In this document: positions 22,301-34,975 of the stretch, in pieces | Layout: each line of letters starts with the position of its first letter | How positions within the stretch are numbered: the stretch's first letter is position 1 | NCBI RefSeq assembly: GCF_032854445.1 | Contig: NC_088306.1 | Coordinates: forward strand, 7,935,924-7,999,923 | Origin: Liolophura sinensis | Lineage: Eukaryota > Mollusca > Polyplacophora > Chitonida > Chitonidae | DNA: 64,000 bases | Direction of reading: 5' to 3' | Notes under the pieces: generated by a model | Databases searched by the model: none | What the model was told of the DNA's origin: nothing | What the model saw: only the letters and a program-made list of their open reading frames with translations | Translations under genes and position numbers: made by a program

Positions 22301-23970
22301 AGCTAACTGGAGCAGAAAACACCAACCACCTTTTGATGTGAAGGAAAATGTTGTAAAACAGTAGCACTGAAAAATATGAATTAGTTTATTGTTAACATAA
22401 GGGCAAATAATCCATCTGATTATGGATTCGTCTCTCCCTTCCTACATCAACTCCATTAATCATTCCAGATTTATTCAATCGTTCAGTTAGCCTTTCATTC
22501 AGTTATCGATCAGTGAATAAATTCAATCCCCTGCTCATCCACCCATTGTCCATGAGCCAATTTATTCCTTTATTAATTAATTATTTTTATTCAACCTTTC
22601 AACATCTATATGTATTCCCGCAGCAATTCACACGTATATTCATCGTTACGAACACCGCCTTGAAACTTTATAGTACATTTTTTTCTCTTTCTTCCTGAGT
22701 CATTGTCTGATCTACATTTTCCGATTTGTTTACGTTATAGCCTGCTCTGAAATTCAATCCGACGTTCTCGAGACTTCGGTGTTGTGGGTTTACTGTCATT
22801 GTACATGGGGTATACATTTTGGAAATATGTATCGGTGTTGTAAATTTGTTAACGATCAAACTATCCAGAATTTTCTTTTATATTATGTTTGGTATATTGA
22901 AGTCCATTTTTGCTGTCATTCACTACGAGGGATTTTGCTGGGTTTAGAAATATGGGCTTTCACGCAATTCGACATTCGTCATTTGTACTCCATTTTCTGT
23001 AGAGCTTATGTTTCGCCACTTGCTATTTTTTGAGACGTTATTTTTGAGCTTGCATATCACCCATTGGCTCTTTGTGCCATTTATTACATTTTATCCCAGT
23101 TTCTCCTGAAAGTGACTGTGTATATTTCCCAGGAAACATACACCTGGGCGTCACGGGTGCTTCTGTCAACCTGTCCGCCCACAGAAGTTACACATTCACA
23201 GGCAGTTGGGGAATAAACCATTCATCGGACTGTTATCCGTAGATTGAGGAATTCATCTTAACTGTGGATTCTATATTTACTTGGACCGATTCATATTTGA
23301 AAGTCGAAATATTCCATACGGATTTGGACGCTGTAAGATATGATATACATATATTTGTAATTATTTGTATTGTTTTATATATCGTTGTCAGTTGTATCAT
23401 TTGTCCATTTTGATTAAATAGATGTACTGAACGTATTCAAGCGTCTTCATGTTTCTTTGTTTGATCTTGTGTAAGGCCTATTGCTGATCTGAGACTTAAC
23501 GAAGCTGGTGGTTTCTCATCTTCACTCTCCAGTAGTGGTACCCTTACATCATGTAATTGTTCATCCATCTCTTCGTCAACCCATTTACCCATTCATTATT
23601 TCACCGTTCCATTCGCTCATTCATTTCCCCCTTAAGGAGGGACCCAACCTTGTACGGATTGACGCAAACATCACCTGATTCCCTCCTTCACTGTTAGACA
23701 GATTTCTGCTCGTTTTTTTACTACGTTGTGCAGACTGAAGAGGAATACTAATGACTGCTGTTTATAGTGGTATTTCATTCCCCCTACTAGTTTAGCCGCG
23801 GCCTGTGAGAAGCATTCCATGGAGAGACACTGATTTAGTGGTCGCTTCTGTGTGACACTTTGCAAGCCTGTGCGACTGAATGTAGGGACTTTTTATAGCT
23901 CTGAACCAGCATAAAAAGGAGACTTCGATTGCCAAGGATTAACTAGTTGCCACTTGTGGTGTAGGGGACA
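22301..23970. other. No feature recognised
   Basis: This is a T-rich stretch with overlapping short frames on both strands (for example 22779-23033 plus and 22668-22859 minus). None has a domain or a counterpart elsewhere. An ATTCATTCA-like simple composition occurs near 22500-22560 and 23570-23625. Confidence 0.3.
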
Positions 23971-23977
23971 AAGTTGT

Positions 23978-24165
23978 TTGCGTGCCAGCGTGGCGCAATG
24001 ACCCAGGAGAGTATCACCAATGCGGCCGCTCTAAGTTCATCTAATGGTGGCTTCCTCTACCGTACGTTGATTGTCGTGAGTTCCCCTCGGGCTCTGCTTG
24101 ATTCCCTCTCACCATTATGCTTAGGGCCGTCGTCCAAGAATGTTGAAGTGTTAGCGTTGTTTTAA
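23978..24165 (+). mobile_element. SINE1 copy, strongly degenerate
   Basis: Recognisable pieces in order are GCGCAATGACCCAGGAG, TCACCAATGCGGCCGCT, TGGCTTCCTCTACCGTACGT, CGGGCTCTGC, TCACCATTATGCT and a worn tail. The divergence suggests an old insertion. Confidence 0.7.
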
Positions 24166-25164
24166 GCCGACGTCTGTTGAAACACTCTTAAATGTACACT
24201 TTATTGACTGAGTTTCATTAGCTAGGATAGAGAAGCCTACCAGTACATATATAGGCTAGACAAATACTAATCCTATCTTATTTAAATATGTTTGAACACA
24301 TATTATCCGCCGATATTTTGCTGTATGTTTAGCTGTGTGTCTGTCAGAAACCTTACTAAAAACGTCGTGGACATATAAGGATGGAATTATGCGCACCAAA
24401 TTAATCCATTAAATAGTGGTGGCGATCTGAAACCGGATCCAGGTGAATTCCTTAAATAATTCTTCATAACTGCGGCATAGCGCAAAAGTGCAGTCCCCTT
24501 TTAGCGGTTGCGCAGTTTGCAGCTCTGGTGTCGCTTTGGAATCGTCCACGATGAGTTTTGATGTTACTGATGGTGTAAGTCACAAAGTTACAATATATGA
24601 TTGGTTAGCTGTGACCTTCACGTATTCGACGGCGAAATGGTTTATGGGTGAAGTACATGTAACACATTTTTTAAGAATTAAATCTGTCTCTACGTCTTTA
24701 ATTATATCTAATCACTTGACTAGTGACTGATTATTTGTTTATTTGTTTGAGTTTAAATGTTGCTTCATTTTAAAAATGCTGTTAAATACTATCACTATTT
24801 TCATGTTAACACGGTGCTGCCTTCTTCTCGCAGATAGACCAAAAATTTCAATATATTTACAGCTCTGTCTGACTGGAGCGACATGGAGAATACTCCAGAT
24901 ATGATACCAAACATAATTACAGTATTGTGACATCGTGGAGACTAGTATTGCCATTCCATTATGCTACTCGAGGAAATACCGATATTGACAACCGCATGAT
25001 GTAAATAAATAAGTATTCATATATATGGAATTATTAAATATTAACAGAAGTGAGTAATACACAAACGAGAATTAAGTTTTATGCATGTCTTGTTGCTACA
25101 TGGAAATCACGCGTTAGAACTTAAGTTGGAAACACAAGGAATTTCCGTTATTTTCATGTATTTA

Positions 25165-25250
25165 GTTATGTACTTGATTACTGTTTTACGCCGTACTCAA
25201 GACTTGCTTTCTTTATACGACGGCCAGCATTATGGTAGCAGGAAACCATG
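25165..25250 (-). mobile_element. SINE1 fragment (tail only)
   Basis: TACTGTTTTACGCCGTACTC, a TTATACGACGG piece and CAGCATTATGGTAG identify the 3' part of SINE1 in reverse. The rest is lost. Confidence 0.8.
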
Positions 25251-25308
25251 GCATACGAACCACCTAGACCAAGGCCTCCCCCTCCCCCCCCACCTCCTGT
25301 TATATAAT

Positions 25309-25326
25309 CCAGTTTGATCAAACTGG
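25309..25326. repeat. 18-bp perfect palindrome
   Basis: CCAGTTTGATCAAACTGG is its own reverse complement. It lies exactly where the second half of the shared segment resumes, so it may mark a rearrangement junction. Confidence 0.8.
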
Positions 25327-25549
25327 CCTTGCTAAACTATCAAAGCCCTTATAACTCTTTGAGTACTGAAGATAACTGTACAATGAATTCTTATATTGCT
25401 GGGAATTTCGCGGCTACCGAAAGACTTGAGCCTGGGTCAGTTTCGATCCCCAAATTCACGTTATTTGGCCCAATGCCGTCAGGAATAGTCCACGTCAAGA
25501 CAGCAGATATTCTGTGGATAATAGAGACTAATGCTTAACCGCACATCAG

Positions 25550-26870
25550 ACCGAGAGACAACCTCTAAGAACATCTGGAGTACCATAAAGACGGACTGTC
25601 CGCCTTGACGCATGCTGATATCAAATGTCTGCGCTCTCAGAGCATTAGGAATGGGCTTAAAATAGTCGGTCTAACGTCTGGGCTTTGGATGTTGATCACT
25701 CACTGACAAGGGCCGTCTCCCAAGAGAGCGCCATCAGGTAATTGTTTTTAAAACCGAGAATTCCGGCGAAATGGTCACCTAAACTAGGTCTTCGTCAAAA
25801 ATGAAACAAATTTGGCTTGATGTACCGGAGGTTGTAGTGTAGACAGACAGCCGTCATTTGTCTTAACTGCCCAAGCGTTTGCTCATAGCCAGTGAAAGAG
25901 AAAGCCGGTGAAAGAGAAAACAGAAGATATAACATTTGGTCAGTTAGAGTTATTCGTAGAAGGTAAGTGCCAAATGACAATCTTCGGCGAAGATCGGTAC
26001 TAAGGGCTCAAGGAAAAATTTATACTTAGTAGGGATTAAAGCACAATTACCTGTTAACCATGATAAAACACAGCTCTCCATCGGGTAGTCTCCCATAGAG
26101 TGAGACTGGAGGAAAATCAGCTGGAATTGTCCATGCTGGAAACACAACTTCATGTTCGTCTTTTTTTATGGATTCAGGACGTACCTCCCTAAGGAGAAAA
26201 TTAAAGGACTTACTGGAGTCGTTAATAAGAACGGCTCTCTACTGACACAAGCTACTTCTAACAGAATATATAGACCTGTGTATATTTACGTATCATCTAT
26301 ATACAAGTAGTGTCTGAGCCTGACATAAAATGTGTAATTTTTAACATTTGAATGCGAATACTTCACATTAAGTAGCAAAGGACTACAAATCCACATTATC
26401 GCCGGTCATTGACAGTGCCTGTCCGTTTGGCGGATTTATTTCTACGGCAGAAGAACTCTTCTTAAGTTTAACAGTTTCTGCTTTTTTCAGTGTTTGTTCT
26501 CTTAATATATAACTGTTCACTGAAATGGTAGACTTCAAGTGGTTTCGTCAGTTGAATGGACGTTTGATGGCATGATTCAGGGTCAACTCCTTAAAGGTCA
26601 TCAATAGTCCTTTTTCGTGGTAACGTTTTCTGGCAGTATAAGTTTAAAGAAATGAGGCAATCAGACATAGATTGGCTAGAACAATTAAAACAGTTTCACA
26701 AACACTTGTACCAGTGCGCATGCGCAAACACCAAAGCATCGGTGATAAAGGCTGTAGCGTGACAGCAGGTTGATGAGATCAAAAGTTTTTCCCCTCATTC
26801 ATCATCAGAAATTTACAAACAATTCCCGTGCAAAACTTGTAAACATTTCTTTGACACTAGCCTCAGGATC
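25550..26870. other. No feature recognised
   Basis: Only short frames without domains. No repeat match was found before module M at 26878. Confidence 0.3.
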
Positions 26871-26877
26871 TACGCGT

Positions 26878-26985
26878 CGAAACAGACATTCGTATATATG
26901 TACCATACATCAGTCACAATCGCTCGGCCAATTCCCAAAACCACGTTTAACACAGCGAACAAAGAACTAAGAAAATGTATGAAGA
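26878..26985 (-). repeat. Module M (inverted)
   Basis: On the plus strand it reads GAAACAGACATTCGTATATA, then GGCCAATTCCCAAAACCACG, then AACAAAGAACTAAG, the reverse complement of the other M copies. The 140-codon frame 26898-27320 starts inside it and runs through a C tract. I do not support it as a gene. Confidence 0.75.
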
Positions 26986-27175
26986 AGGAAATCAGGACGG
27001 AACCACGTCAAGGAGAAGCAGAGTTCCCAATGATGCAGGAAAGGCCCAAAGAATGTTCTAGGGGAATAAAGCAAATCAGCATTCAAATGGTGTACCATGT
27101 TAGTTCATTAGCTAATATGAATCTTATCCATGTGTACCTTTTAGACACTTTATTGCCACATTCACTCCGAGATCC

Positions 27176-27202
27176 TCCTCCTCCTCCCCCCCCCCCCCCC
27201 CC
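27176..27202. repeat. C-rich homopolymer tract
   Basis: Preceded by CTC triplets, a C tract of about 17 bases. It creates a polyproline run in the overlapping frame and may vary in length. Confidence 0.9.
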
Positions 27203-27234
27203 TATGAAAATTCACCGGATACTCGGTTGTATAG

Positions 27235-27400
27235 ACTTGTACAACTGTTTGCCCGTCGCTCTTACCAAATCACTTGAACGTGCCCTTAGAACGACGACCG
27301 CTCTGTCTGTTTGTCTGTAGATTTCCATAATGATTGATGCCCACCGCAGGGCTGGTGCTTTCAGATCACCTTGAATTGCACTACATGATGACCTTATGGC
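27235..27400 (+). repeat. Module N
   Basis: ACTGTTTGCCCGTCGC, AAATCACTTGAACG, GACGACCGCTCTGTCTGT, AATGATTGATGCCCACC and TTTCAGATCACCTTGA follow the N pattern seen at 33525-33700 and 49020-49210. Confidence 0.65.
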
Positions 27401-27604
27401 GTGAGACTACCCACGGTGCCAAAGGTAGCAAAAAACATCAAGTCATTTTTGGTATCAAGGGAAATGCTTTGTTAACATTCAGGCTATTGGTTCAGTGCCA
27501 ATATAAGTGTTCTTGCAATGTATTCTTTTTGGGGCGTATAGGACGTACGACTCAAATCAATAAGCTTCTCTGGTTTGTGTTCCGTGCGCTCACATTGTGT
27601 CTTC

Positions 27605-27769
27605 CACACTGGCTGTGCGTGGGAAGGTCTCCCAGCAACCTACGGATGGCCGTGGGTTTCTTCCCGGCCATGAAAGATTTCTTCCCCCCATAATTCTGGC
27701 CGCCGTTGTATAAGCGAAATATTTTTGAGTACGGTGTAAAACACCCATCAAATAAATAAATAAATAAAG
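27605..27769 (+). mobile_element. SINE1 copy, 5' truncated
   Basis: It contains GCGTGGGAAGGTCTCCCAGC, AACCTACGGATGGCCGTGGG, GGCCGCCGTTGTATAAG, TTTTTGAGTACGGTGTAAAA and an AAAT-repeat tail. The head is truncated at about CACACTGGCT. Confidence 0.88.
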
Positions 27770-27829
27770 CATATCTTCCATATCAAAGACTTGCAGCACA
27801 CACAGCAGCATCCACCGCTCCCAAGTGCA

Positions 27830-27965
27830 TTTGTCTTTCTCTCTTCACCAAAGGGCCCATCTGAGACCAAACTTGTTTATCGTTTATATGCGAAGTGAAT
27901 CACAAGTAGTAAATACTGGGATCATGTTCGATTTGCAATTTTGCTCTGTGTACGGAAGACGATTT
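27830..27965 (+). repeat. Fragment of the A/B segment
   Basis: GTCTTTCTCTCTTCACC, AGGGCCCATCTGAGACC, GTGAATCACAAGTAGTAAAT and CAATTTTGCTCTGTG match the block around 11875-12005 in copy A and 19270-19415 in copy B, at low identity. Confidence 0.5.
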
Positions 27966-28315
27966 GTAATATTAAACGTCGTACATCTGCAGAGATCTGA
28001 ATGATAACGTTCCAGTTCGGTTCCGCCCGGTATTATAAAGCCACGATTTACGTCCCAGGATAAATATTTTATTAGGCAAAAAGAAGGTTAATAATACCTT
28101 GCTAAAACTGCACAAACAGTTCTGTTTCTGACTGCAAAAACGTCGTTGAGTGAAGAGGTCAGCCAAAGGATGCGGAGTGTTTTTTATACAGTTTGATTAG
28201 TACAGTCTTGCAATTGATAATGTACAATAAACAGGTCAGGGACGCAGTCTGTCCGAATTTTTTCTACAGCTATTGCGTCTTAATATACATGTAGATGAAC
28301 ACGGAAATCTCGAAT

Positions 28316-28483
28316 ATTTATTTATTTTATTTATTTGATTGGTGTTATACGCCGTACTCAAGACTATTTCACTTATAAGACGGCGGCCAGCATTATGGTG
28401 GGTGGAAAGGGGGCAGGGCCCTTGGGCAACCCACGACCATCCGCAGGTTGCTGGAAGGCCTTTCCACATACGACAGGAGAGAG
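28316..28483 (-). mobile_element. SINE1 copy, 5' truncated
   Basis: The reverse SINE1 3' part is present, with GATTGGTGTTATACGCCGTA, ATTTCACTTATAAGACGGCG, CAGCATTATGGTGGGTGG, CCACGACCATCCGCAGGTTG and CCACATACG. Confidence 0.88.
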
Positions 28484-29184
28484 AAAAGACATCCAGCATA
28501 TAGAATTGGAACCGGACATATATTATTGTGTCCAAGAGGCGCTGTTTTTACCATGATGCGTTACGGCATATATTAATGATTAATATGTGCAGCAGATTGA
28601 TTTCCCGAAAGACTGAGAAGTGTCGCATTTCATCATTTCCTCCGTTTCCATCTTTAATTCATATATATGATATTGCTGTTTACTAAAACGGTTCACTGAT
28701 TGTGCCCTAAGAATATAACAACCCGAAATAAAAGAATGATAAAGCTGGGCAAATTAAAACTGTCTGGGGCAAGGTTTCCATCGCGAAAAATGGTGTTTAC
28801 CAATTTGAAATGTTTCTCTATACTCGTCCATGAAACAGATTACAAAGTTAGAGTAAGTAGTGTCGCGATGAGAGTGTTACCTGATACAAATGCCCGTGAC
28901 TGGCACATTTATGGGGGTTGTAAATCTTGTCAGTGACAAATGTTGAGGATCTTTACGAAGAAAAGAGGACAAGTCGGGAAAATGAAGTATTGGTTAGCCA
29001 TATATTGATTACATCATTTATCATTTACTGAATTTGCTGCATAAATACATCTAGGTATTGGAAAATTGGTTTTGTTTGCACTGCCTTGCACCGTGGCTCT
29101 AACTACAGCTGCTCTGCTTCTCTTCCGACGGCGGCTTGGACGACTCTGAAGCAGATCTATTCAAAAAAGTGTTTGCAGTCGCGG

Positions 29185-29375
29185 GTTTCAAAACACTTGA
29201 AGTTGCAGCTCAAAAGACTGCCGCTCTGTCAGTCTTTTATGGATTCTTCTTATACTGATTGATGCAGACTTAATATATGTACCTGACATCTTCAGTTCGT
29301 CAAAGCATGTACTGAATAATACGGTTTCGACGTCGGACAACCATGAATTCTGTACACATCAAAGCTGCCATCGGG
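29185..29375 (+). repeat. Module N
   Basis: TTTCAAAACACTTGAAG, GACTGCCGCTCTGTCAGT, ACTGATTGATGCAGAC, CATCTTCAGTTCG and CATGTACTGAATAA place this in the N family. No M precedes it. Confidence 0.65.
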
Positions 29376-29379
29376 AACA

Positions 29380-31260
29380 AAATCTTCCAAAGTCGACCAT
29401 TGCATGAATTAGAAGAAAAAGAATCATTCGGAAACGTTAGTAGCTGGAAAATGTTGAATGCTTGGTTACTATTCTGGCCATTGGTTTCATATTTGAAGTG
29501 TTTTATGCCTTGAATGGAAAACTTCCGTTATGTACACGTGGACTCCATAATGTCACTCCATAATGAATGGAGTTTGTATTCACAAGACAGGTTGTATTAA
29601 ACGCTCATCTGCCTTGATTGCCTCAACATCTACAATTACCAGCTTATGTGTTCGAAAATATGTGCTTATCCTGTCGCCGGGTTGTGTTACTGATAATTAC
29701 TGATTCATTTTTATAATATCCGATAACCGTAGCGTTCATCAGTTGGAACCCAATCGGGTTAATGTGTACGGTACCCTGTGATACACACCTGCAATAGCAA
29801 ACCAAAAATAGCTTCTTAATGACATGACGATAGGCCTGGATAACGGAATAGTCAATACAAGAAGAAACGGCCTTCTATTACAGATTCCCATATATTTCCG
29901 CTATTTCCTCTCGCGCCTTTCCACAATTACATTTTTCTACCAAAACTACGCGTTATTCAGTTTTATGAGCAGTTTTTTTTTCTCAATATTTTCGCTAATG
30001 AAATCTTTTTCTACGCAACCAAACACATCATGTTTTAATCTTCTGCAGTAGATCTACACACAAAACATGATCTATAAATAAAAAAAGGATAAAATGCGTG
30101 GTTTCATCATGTGTGTTAGGTAACTTTATCTTTCTCTGCTTTCAGAACATATGTTTGGGAAAAAACAACATCGAATTAATAACTTCAAATACCTTACGCG
30201 GTTGAATCTGGACTTTAAAAGTTCCAGTTCTGTTTCTTTAAGGCTTTTTAAACAATTTATTTAGGATTAATCTGAAAAGGCGAAACATAAGGCTTATACC
30301 ATCTTCCCAAAGCTGATGTCATCTGTTTTTCAAAATGACAATTAACGGTAAAGAGTGGGTGGGGGAGGGACAAGATGTTTTCCTCCTGGAAACAACATCA
30401 GCCATATGTGAAGAATGTCGTATATAGTCGGGTTCAAGACCCTTCTGACACGAAATTGGGAAAACCTTAATTGGTACCTAAGATTTGTCCATGCGAGGGT
30501 TTGGCCCATACTTGATTCATTAAAACGGTGCAAAATAATATTTTCCTACATTTTTCTTGTTCACAATCTTAACACATTTAAATATCTTAATATATGTATC
30601 ACATTATGCATATAGCCAACTGGAAATTCCCCAAAGTTGATTTGGGTACATTTTGGACCCCTTAACACCTGGAATATAGGTACGAAGGATGATTTGCGCC
30701 CAAGAACGTAATTTGTATAGGACATGCATGTTAATGCATGTACTTCTACCCTTGTTCAAAGTATGTTTTTGGGGCACAGTAACCTTCATGGTTAAAATGT
30801 CTTTTAAATTGAATGAGCTCCCTTTCATCATCATACGAACTCAATACTTACGTTCGTTCAGCATAATTTGGGGGTAGTGTAATGTATTATAGGTGATTAG
30901 TTTTCAAACACTAGTGGAAATAATAAACAGATATTACTAGCGAACTCACTCGGTTGTAGTCGTTGTTGATAATCCTTGTTAGCATTGATAGATGGTATAC
31001 TGACAAAGTCACGCACACTGTGTTAAGGCGGGCTACATACATGGCTATGTCATTATAAAGCAAGGAATACAATCTTGTAGGACAAGATTGAGTGTTAATT
31101 GCGAGAGTTTTTCTTCTTGATGAACATGGTGACAAAATTGTTTGGACAAATCTTATGTACATGCCGTGCTGGTCATTTCCATCAATTAACACCAGGCAGT
31201 TGTCGATGATAGAGGCTTAATGGGGTCTGCCAAACCTTAACACGTGATGATGTGAATAAC
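29380..31260. other. No feature recognised
   Basis: Nearly 1.9 kb without a repeat I could match. Frames at 29824-30051 (plus) and 30911-31192 (minus) show no domain. Confidence 0.3.
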
Positions 31261-31265
31261 TGCAT

Positions 31266-31320
31266 GATTAGGGCCTAACGCCACTTCGGCAATATTGCAG
31301 TCGTATCATGGCGATACCAT
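31266..31320 (-). mobile_element. SINE3 3'-end fragment
   Basis: In reverse it reads CGCCATGATACGACTGCAAT, then ATTGCCGAAGTGGCGTTAGG, then CCCTAATCATGC. This matches the 3' part of the element nested at 47961-48150. Confidence 0.7.
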
Positions 31321-31324
31321 GTTT

Positions 31325-32595
31325 AAACCAGGAAGAAGTGAATGGGTTTCGATATAATAATTACAACGTCCAAAAAAATATGCGAACCTTTTCAAAATCA
31401 GCTAAAATGACCAACTTCAAACAAAAGTCGAAAACCATTTCATATTGTGCAAATAGACAATTAATAATCTAGTAAAATATATAGAGCCGAGCATGTAATA
31501 ATTATAGTTGATGATATACAATTTAACGCCAATCATAATGTATACGAGTCTGCAGCCTGCTCACACAACCAGGATATAGTTGACGCAGTTCTGATCATTG
31601 CAATGCAATGGCAAAACTCTTTTGTTGTTAAAGGTAAAAACAGTCCAAATGTAACCTGTTGACAAAAGTTAGACAACGTTAAATTAGGTACACCTTAAAT
31701 TACCGATCACTTGTCTCACCTTGTCACTGAGGCACAAATTACATCTCTTTCCTTTAGAATCTCCTCAAGGTTCACCAACATTCAGCTCGTTTATTTCACC
31801 CATCGTCCGTCTGCTTTAACTAACTAACTTTTTGGGAAAGTGACGTCCAGACGTCCAGGTTACAGTAAATGTGATCCTGCAATAGCTGACTAGCATTTTT
31901 GACCATGCACACTATGGAGTAAGTTTTTTTCCTCTTAAGCGATAGAAGATTTAGAAATCGAAACTTCACTATCAGGAATGATTTACGAATGATTATTCCA
32001 CTGAATATTACATACCATCAAAAAGTATGTTGGAAGGCACGGGAAAAAAAGGAACAAAAAATACCGGGTATACCGAGACGATTTTATACTACCTTCTCAG
32101 ACGTTTATTGTGAAAATGAAGTGCTAGGCACAGGAATTAGTGACGTCATACATGCAACTACCGGAAGATAGTTAAAATGAAAAGACAACAAGCTGCCCAA
32201 GACAAATCTTGTCCCTAGTTAGGAGGCAGTTCGGAAAAAGAAGCTCGCTTCTTAACCATTCCCCAAAAAAGGACACGTGAAAATAAGTCTACCTGATAAC
32301 ATGCAAATCTCGTTCTAAAACCTGATTTCGCCTTCCATGAATTACACGACCTTTTACTTGAAACCACATCGATCTCAGCTCTTCACAAACCTGATCAATA
32401 AAACACAAATTTCATCTTTATCCAAGGTAAGTCTATAATCTCATTTCAAACGAATGGATGCAGTACAAAACAGATAGCGCAGAGAATAAAACAAAAACAG
32501 TGACGACAGATACAAGTAAAATTGGCAAACTTGATGGATTCAAAGCTCTACAACCTGCCGAAATGAAACCCTGCCGTTAAGCTCTAAAGAAGTTT
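31325..32595. other. No feature recognised
   Basis: A-rich sequence with only short frames. No repeat or domain was recognised before arm L. Confidence 0.3.
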
Positions 32596-32925
32596 ATACC
32601 AAACGCCTTGGCGAAGTGCGTAATGGTTTCCAGCCATTGATTTGACGGTGTATGTATATAGAGTAATAATAACGAGGTACGACAGATCTCTGTGTTGATT
32701 TCATACTAGCCAGGGTGGGTCATGTTTGAAGACAGAGGTATTGGAATGCTGTCAACTCGTCAGACACGCTTAAGCCAGGTAATTTCTTTAGTGTCTGGAC
32801 ATATCAGGCCGGTTTTAAGATCGATACCGGGAAAGAATAACGTTATATAACAGCTCAGCCAAAACTGGGCACAGCGACTATGTTTAATAATATGTTTTTG
32901 GGACAAGACAATGTGTCAAGAAATG

Positions 32926-33055
32926 TACGTGGGAAGTTTTTCAGCAACCTTGAGATGTTTGTGGGTTTCTCCCGAGCTTTGTCCGATTTTTTCCCATTAT
33001 AATCCTTGCCCGGCCTCGTATATGTGAAATATTCTTGAGTGCGGCGTAAATATGT
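32926..33055 (+). mobile_element. SINE1 copy, 5' truncated and degenerate
   Basis: GTGGGAAGTTTTTCAGCAAC, GTGGGTTTCTCCCGAGC and ATATTCTTGAGTGCGGCGTA identify the SINE1 body and tail. The final A-rich end is lost. Confidence 0.85.
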
Positions 33056-33357
33056 CAAGAAAAGGTAACCTCGGAATGTTATCTTCAGTACTGCGTTTGC
33101 TCTTCATACAGCTACACGTTCAATCAATGGCGCTGTTGTCATTCGGCATTTAACGGTTAATCCATATGTGTATCCTTGTATTCACTACCTCAAATCGCCC
33201 TGTCTGGCTGTCCCTCTCAGGTACATCTTTGTCTTGCATTTTATTTATATTCTTTAGCGACGAGATGGACCGTCGCTATAGACGAGATTCTCTCTCGACC
33301 GCGGGCTGGAAGCCTCCCTGAAAGAAACACACATACTGCTACTTTCCAATCTAGGCT

Positions 33358-33480
33358 CCGAAACAGACATTCGCATACTAGCCGTCAACCAATAATGATG
33401 TTCCAGGGGTCATGGCAAAGCCAATTCCCAAAACGACGTATAACACAAACCGCCAAAGAACTAAGAAAGTATATAAAGTA
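33358..33480 (-). repeat. Module M (inverted)
   Basis: On the plus strand it reads CGAAACAGACATTCGCATAC, then GCCAATTCCCAAAACGACGT, then CCGCCAAAGAACTAAGAAAG. This is the reverse complement of the copy-A modules, as at 26878. Confidence 0.8.
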
Positions 33481-33524
33481 TTGAGGACGGAAACATGCAA
33501 AGAAAGGCAGTCAGCAGTTTTCAA

Positions 33525-33700
33525 TGATATTAGAACGACGCACGAAGCTGTCGCTAGAACGACTGCCAGACTGTACGTCTGGAGATTTCCATATTGATTG
33601 ATGTCGACCTCAATGCTGACGTCTTCAGATCGCCTTGACATGTACCAGATAAGCAGACCATATCGTGAGACTGTCTTGAATTCTAACACATCCATCCTGG
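33525..33700 (+). repeat. Module N with a long antisense frame
   Basis: This block aligns with 49020-49210. The minus-strand frame 33378-33797 (139 codons) and the frame 49018-49368 (116 codons) share the pattern VSR-GLLI, EDVS, EVDIN, NLQ, S-AVV-A-AS in register, with a five-residue difference. No family is recognised. Frames in the other N copies are broken. It may be a remnant coding exon of the repeat or a chance frame. Confidence 0.6.
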
Positions 33701-33719
33701 GCAAAACAGAGCACAGTCG

Positions 33720-34975
33720 ATAAGCCGAATTGGGCGAAAAGGGAATTTGCCGCATGCCGATGTCACTAGAGAAGTTATTGGTCAATGAAACGAACAAGAG
33801 AGAAAGATTAAGTAAAATAGATTTTTAACTGATATACAGTAACCAGAAGAAATTTAAAAGAGGGCTTTTATATTTTTAAGCAATTCCTGGTAGTTTTTGT
33901 CTCGATGCCCGTCTTTTAATGTAAACTTCAAGTTGACGAATGTTGACATATTTTAGTGTCAGTGTACTGAATATTCCAATTTTTCACCATATACCAACAC
34001 TTGTATGTATATATTCTCGCACAGTACTGCCACTGCAGATTATCCATGCACCCTGTTGTTCTCAAGTTGTATATAATGCAAAAGACTGCTGCAGGTCTAG
34101 TAGAACTAGAGCAGCGACGACAGTGTGATAGACACACGTAACCAGCTTTATCAGGCCTTTAGTCAATATACCTCAATTAGGATCTTATTGTAAAGCCTAG
34201 TTCCCACCTAGTCAAATGTCGAACCGTTACGACGCAAGATTCGTGTTGTAAGAGGTAAAATGGCTTGAATTTCACGACAGTCAAGAACAAGTTGCCAAAC
34301 CGTTTACGACAGTCTTTGAATTTTTGAAGAACTTTAAAAGAATGATAACGATCTGTGCACTCTTTTTAGGACACATTTACGAATAATTAAGACTGTGTTG
34401 CGACACTCTCAGCCGTCAATTTGTATTCATTCGCTAACTTAGACTAGTTTAAATATCATTTGCGGCTCTTGCTGTACATCAAAGATCGTTATCAGGCTTA
34501 TTTCTTGTTGAATGTGCTCATGGTATTTGCATCAATTTAAGAACTTTCAATTCTGTTGTTAAGACCAGTGTTCACCGATCATTCTCTCTCTCAACTGTGC
34601 CCCAAATTCCTTGTATTGTGGTCATCAGACCACAGTGTGAGTGTAACGACCATCAGCCCACAAATGTTTCTGTCGCGACATTATGTCTCATTCACAATAA
34701 AACAAAAGTGCCTGGCGCACGGACAACCTTGAAGCAGATCCGCACAATCTGGACCACATATTAACAAGCATTTGACATTCCTAAGTAAGAAATTGTCGCG
34801 CTAATTTAATTTCAACTCAATTTGCAATCAGACAGTTAGTTGGAGTAATTACTCAATATAGAGGTCAACATTAAAATCAATCATTAAAATGCCAAATAAT
34901 AACATCCCCAGTCATGCGAAGTGATTGGATGTAAAAGATAAAGGCGCAGAAGAAAAGTGTATTAGAGCTGTCGTG
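33720..34975. other. Interior of the foldback composite, unassigned
   Basis: Between module N and arm R I see no repeat copy, domain or RNA. The frames near 33928-34137 are short and overlap on both strands. Confidence 0.3.

Larger units (their letters stand above)
24835..25545 (+). repeat. Segment shared with 18020-18490, interrupted copy
   Basis: The first half (24835-25060) and second half (25325-25545) align with the continuous copy at 18 kb. About 265 extra bases lie between them and include a SINE1 fragment and a C-rich tract. It ends near the place where copy B continues into its main segment, which is not recognisable here. Confidence 0.8.

Noticed and set aside
26898-27320. 140-codon plus-strand frame, the longest in the window
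   Set aside because: It starts in an inverted module M, crosses a homopolymer C tract that supplies a polyproline run, and ends in module N. No domain and no intact counterpart in other M-N copies.
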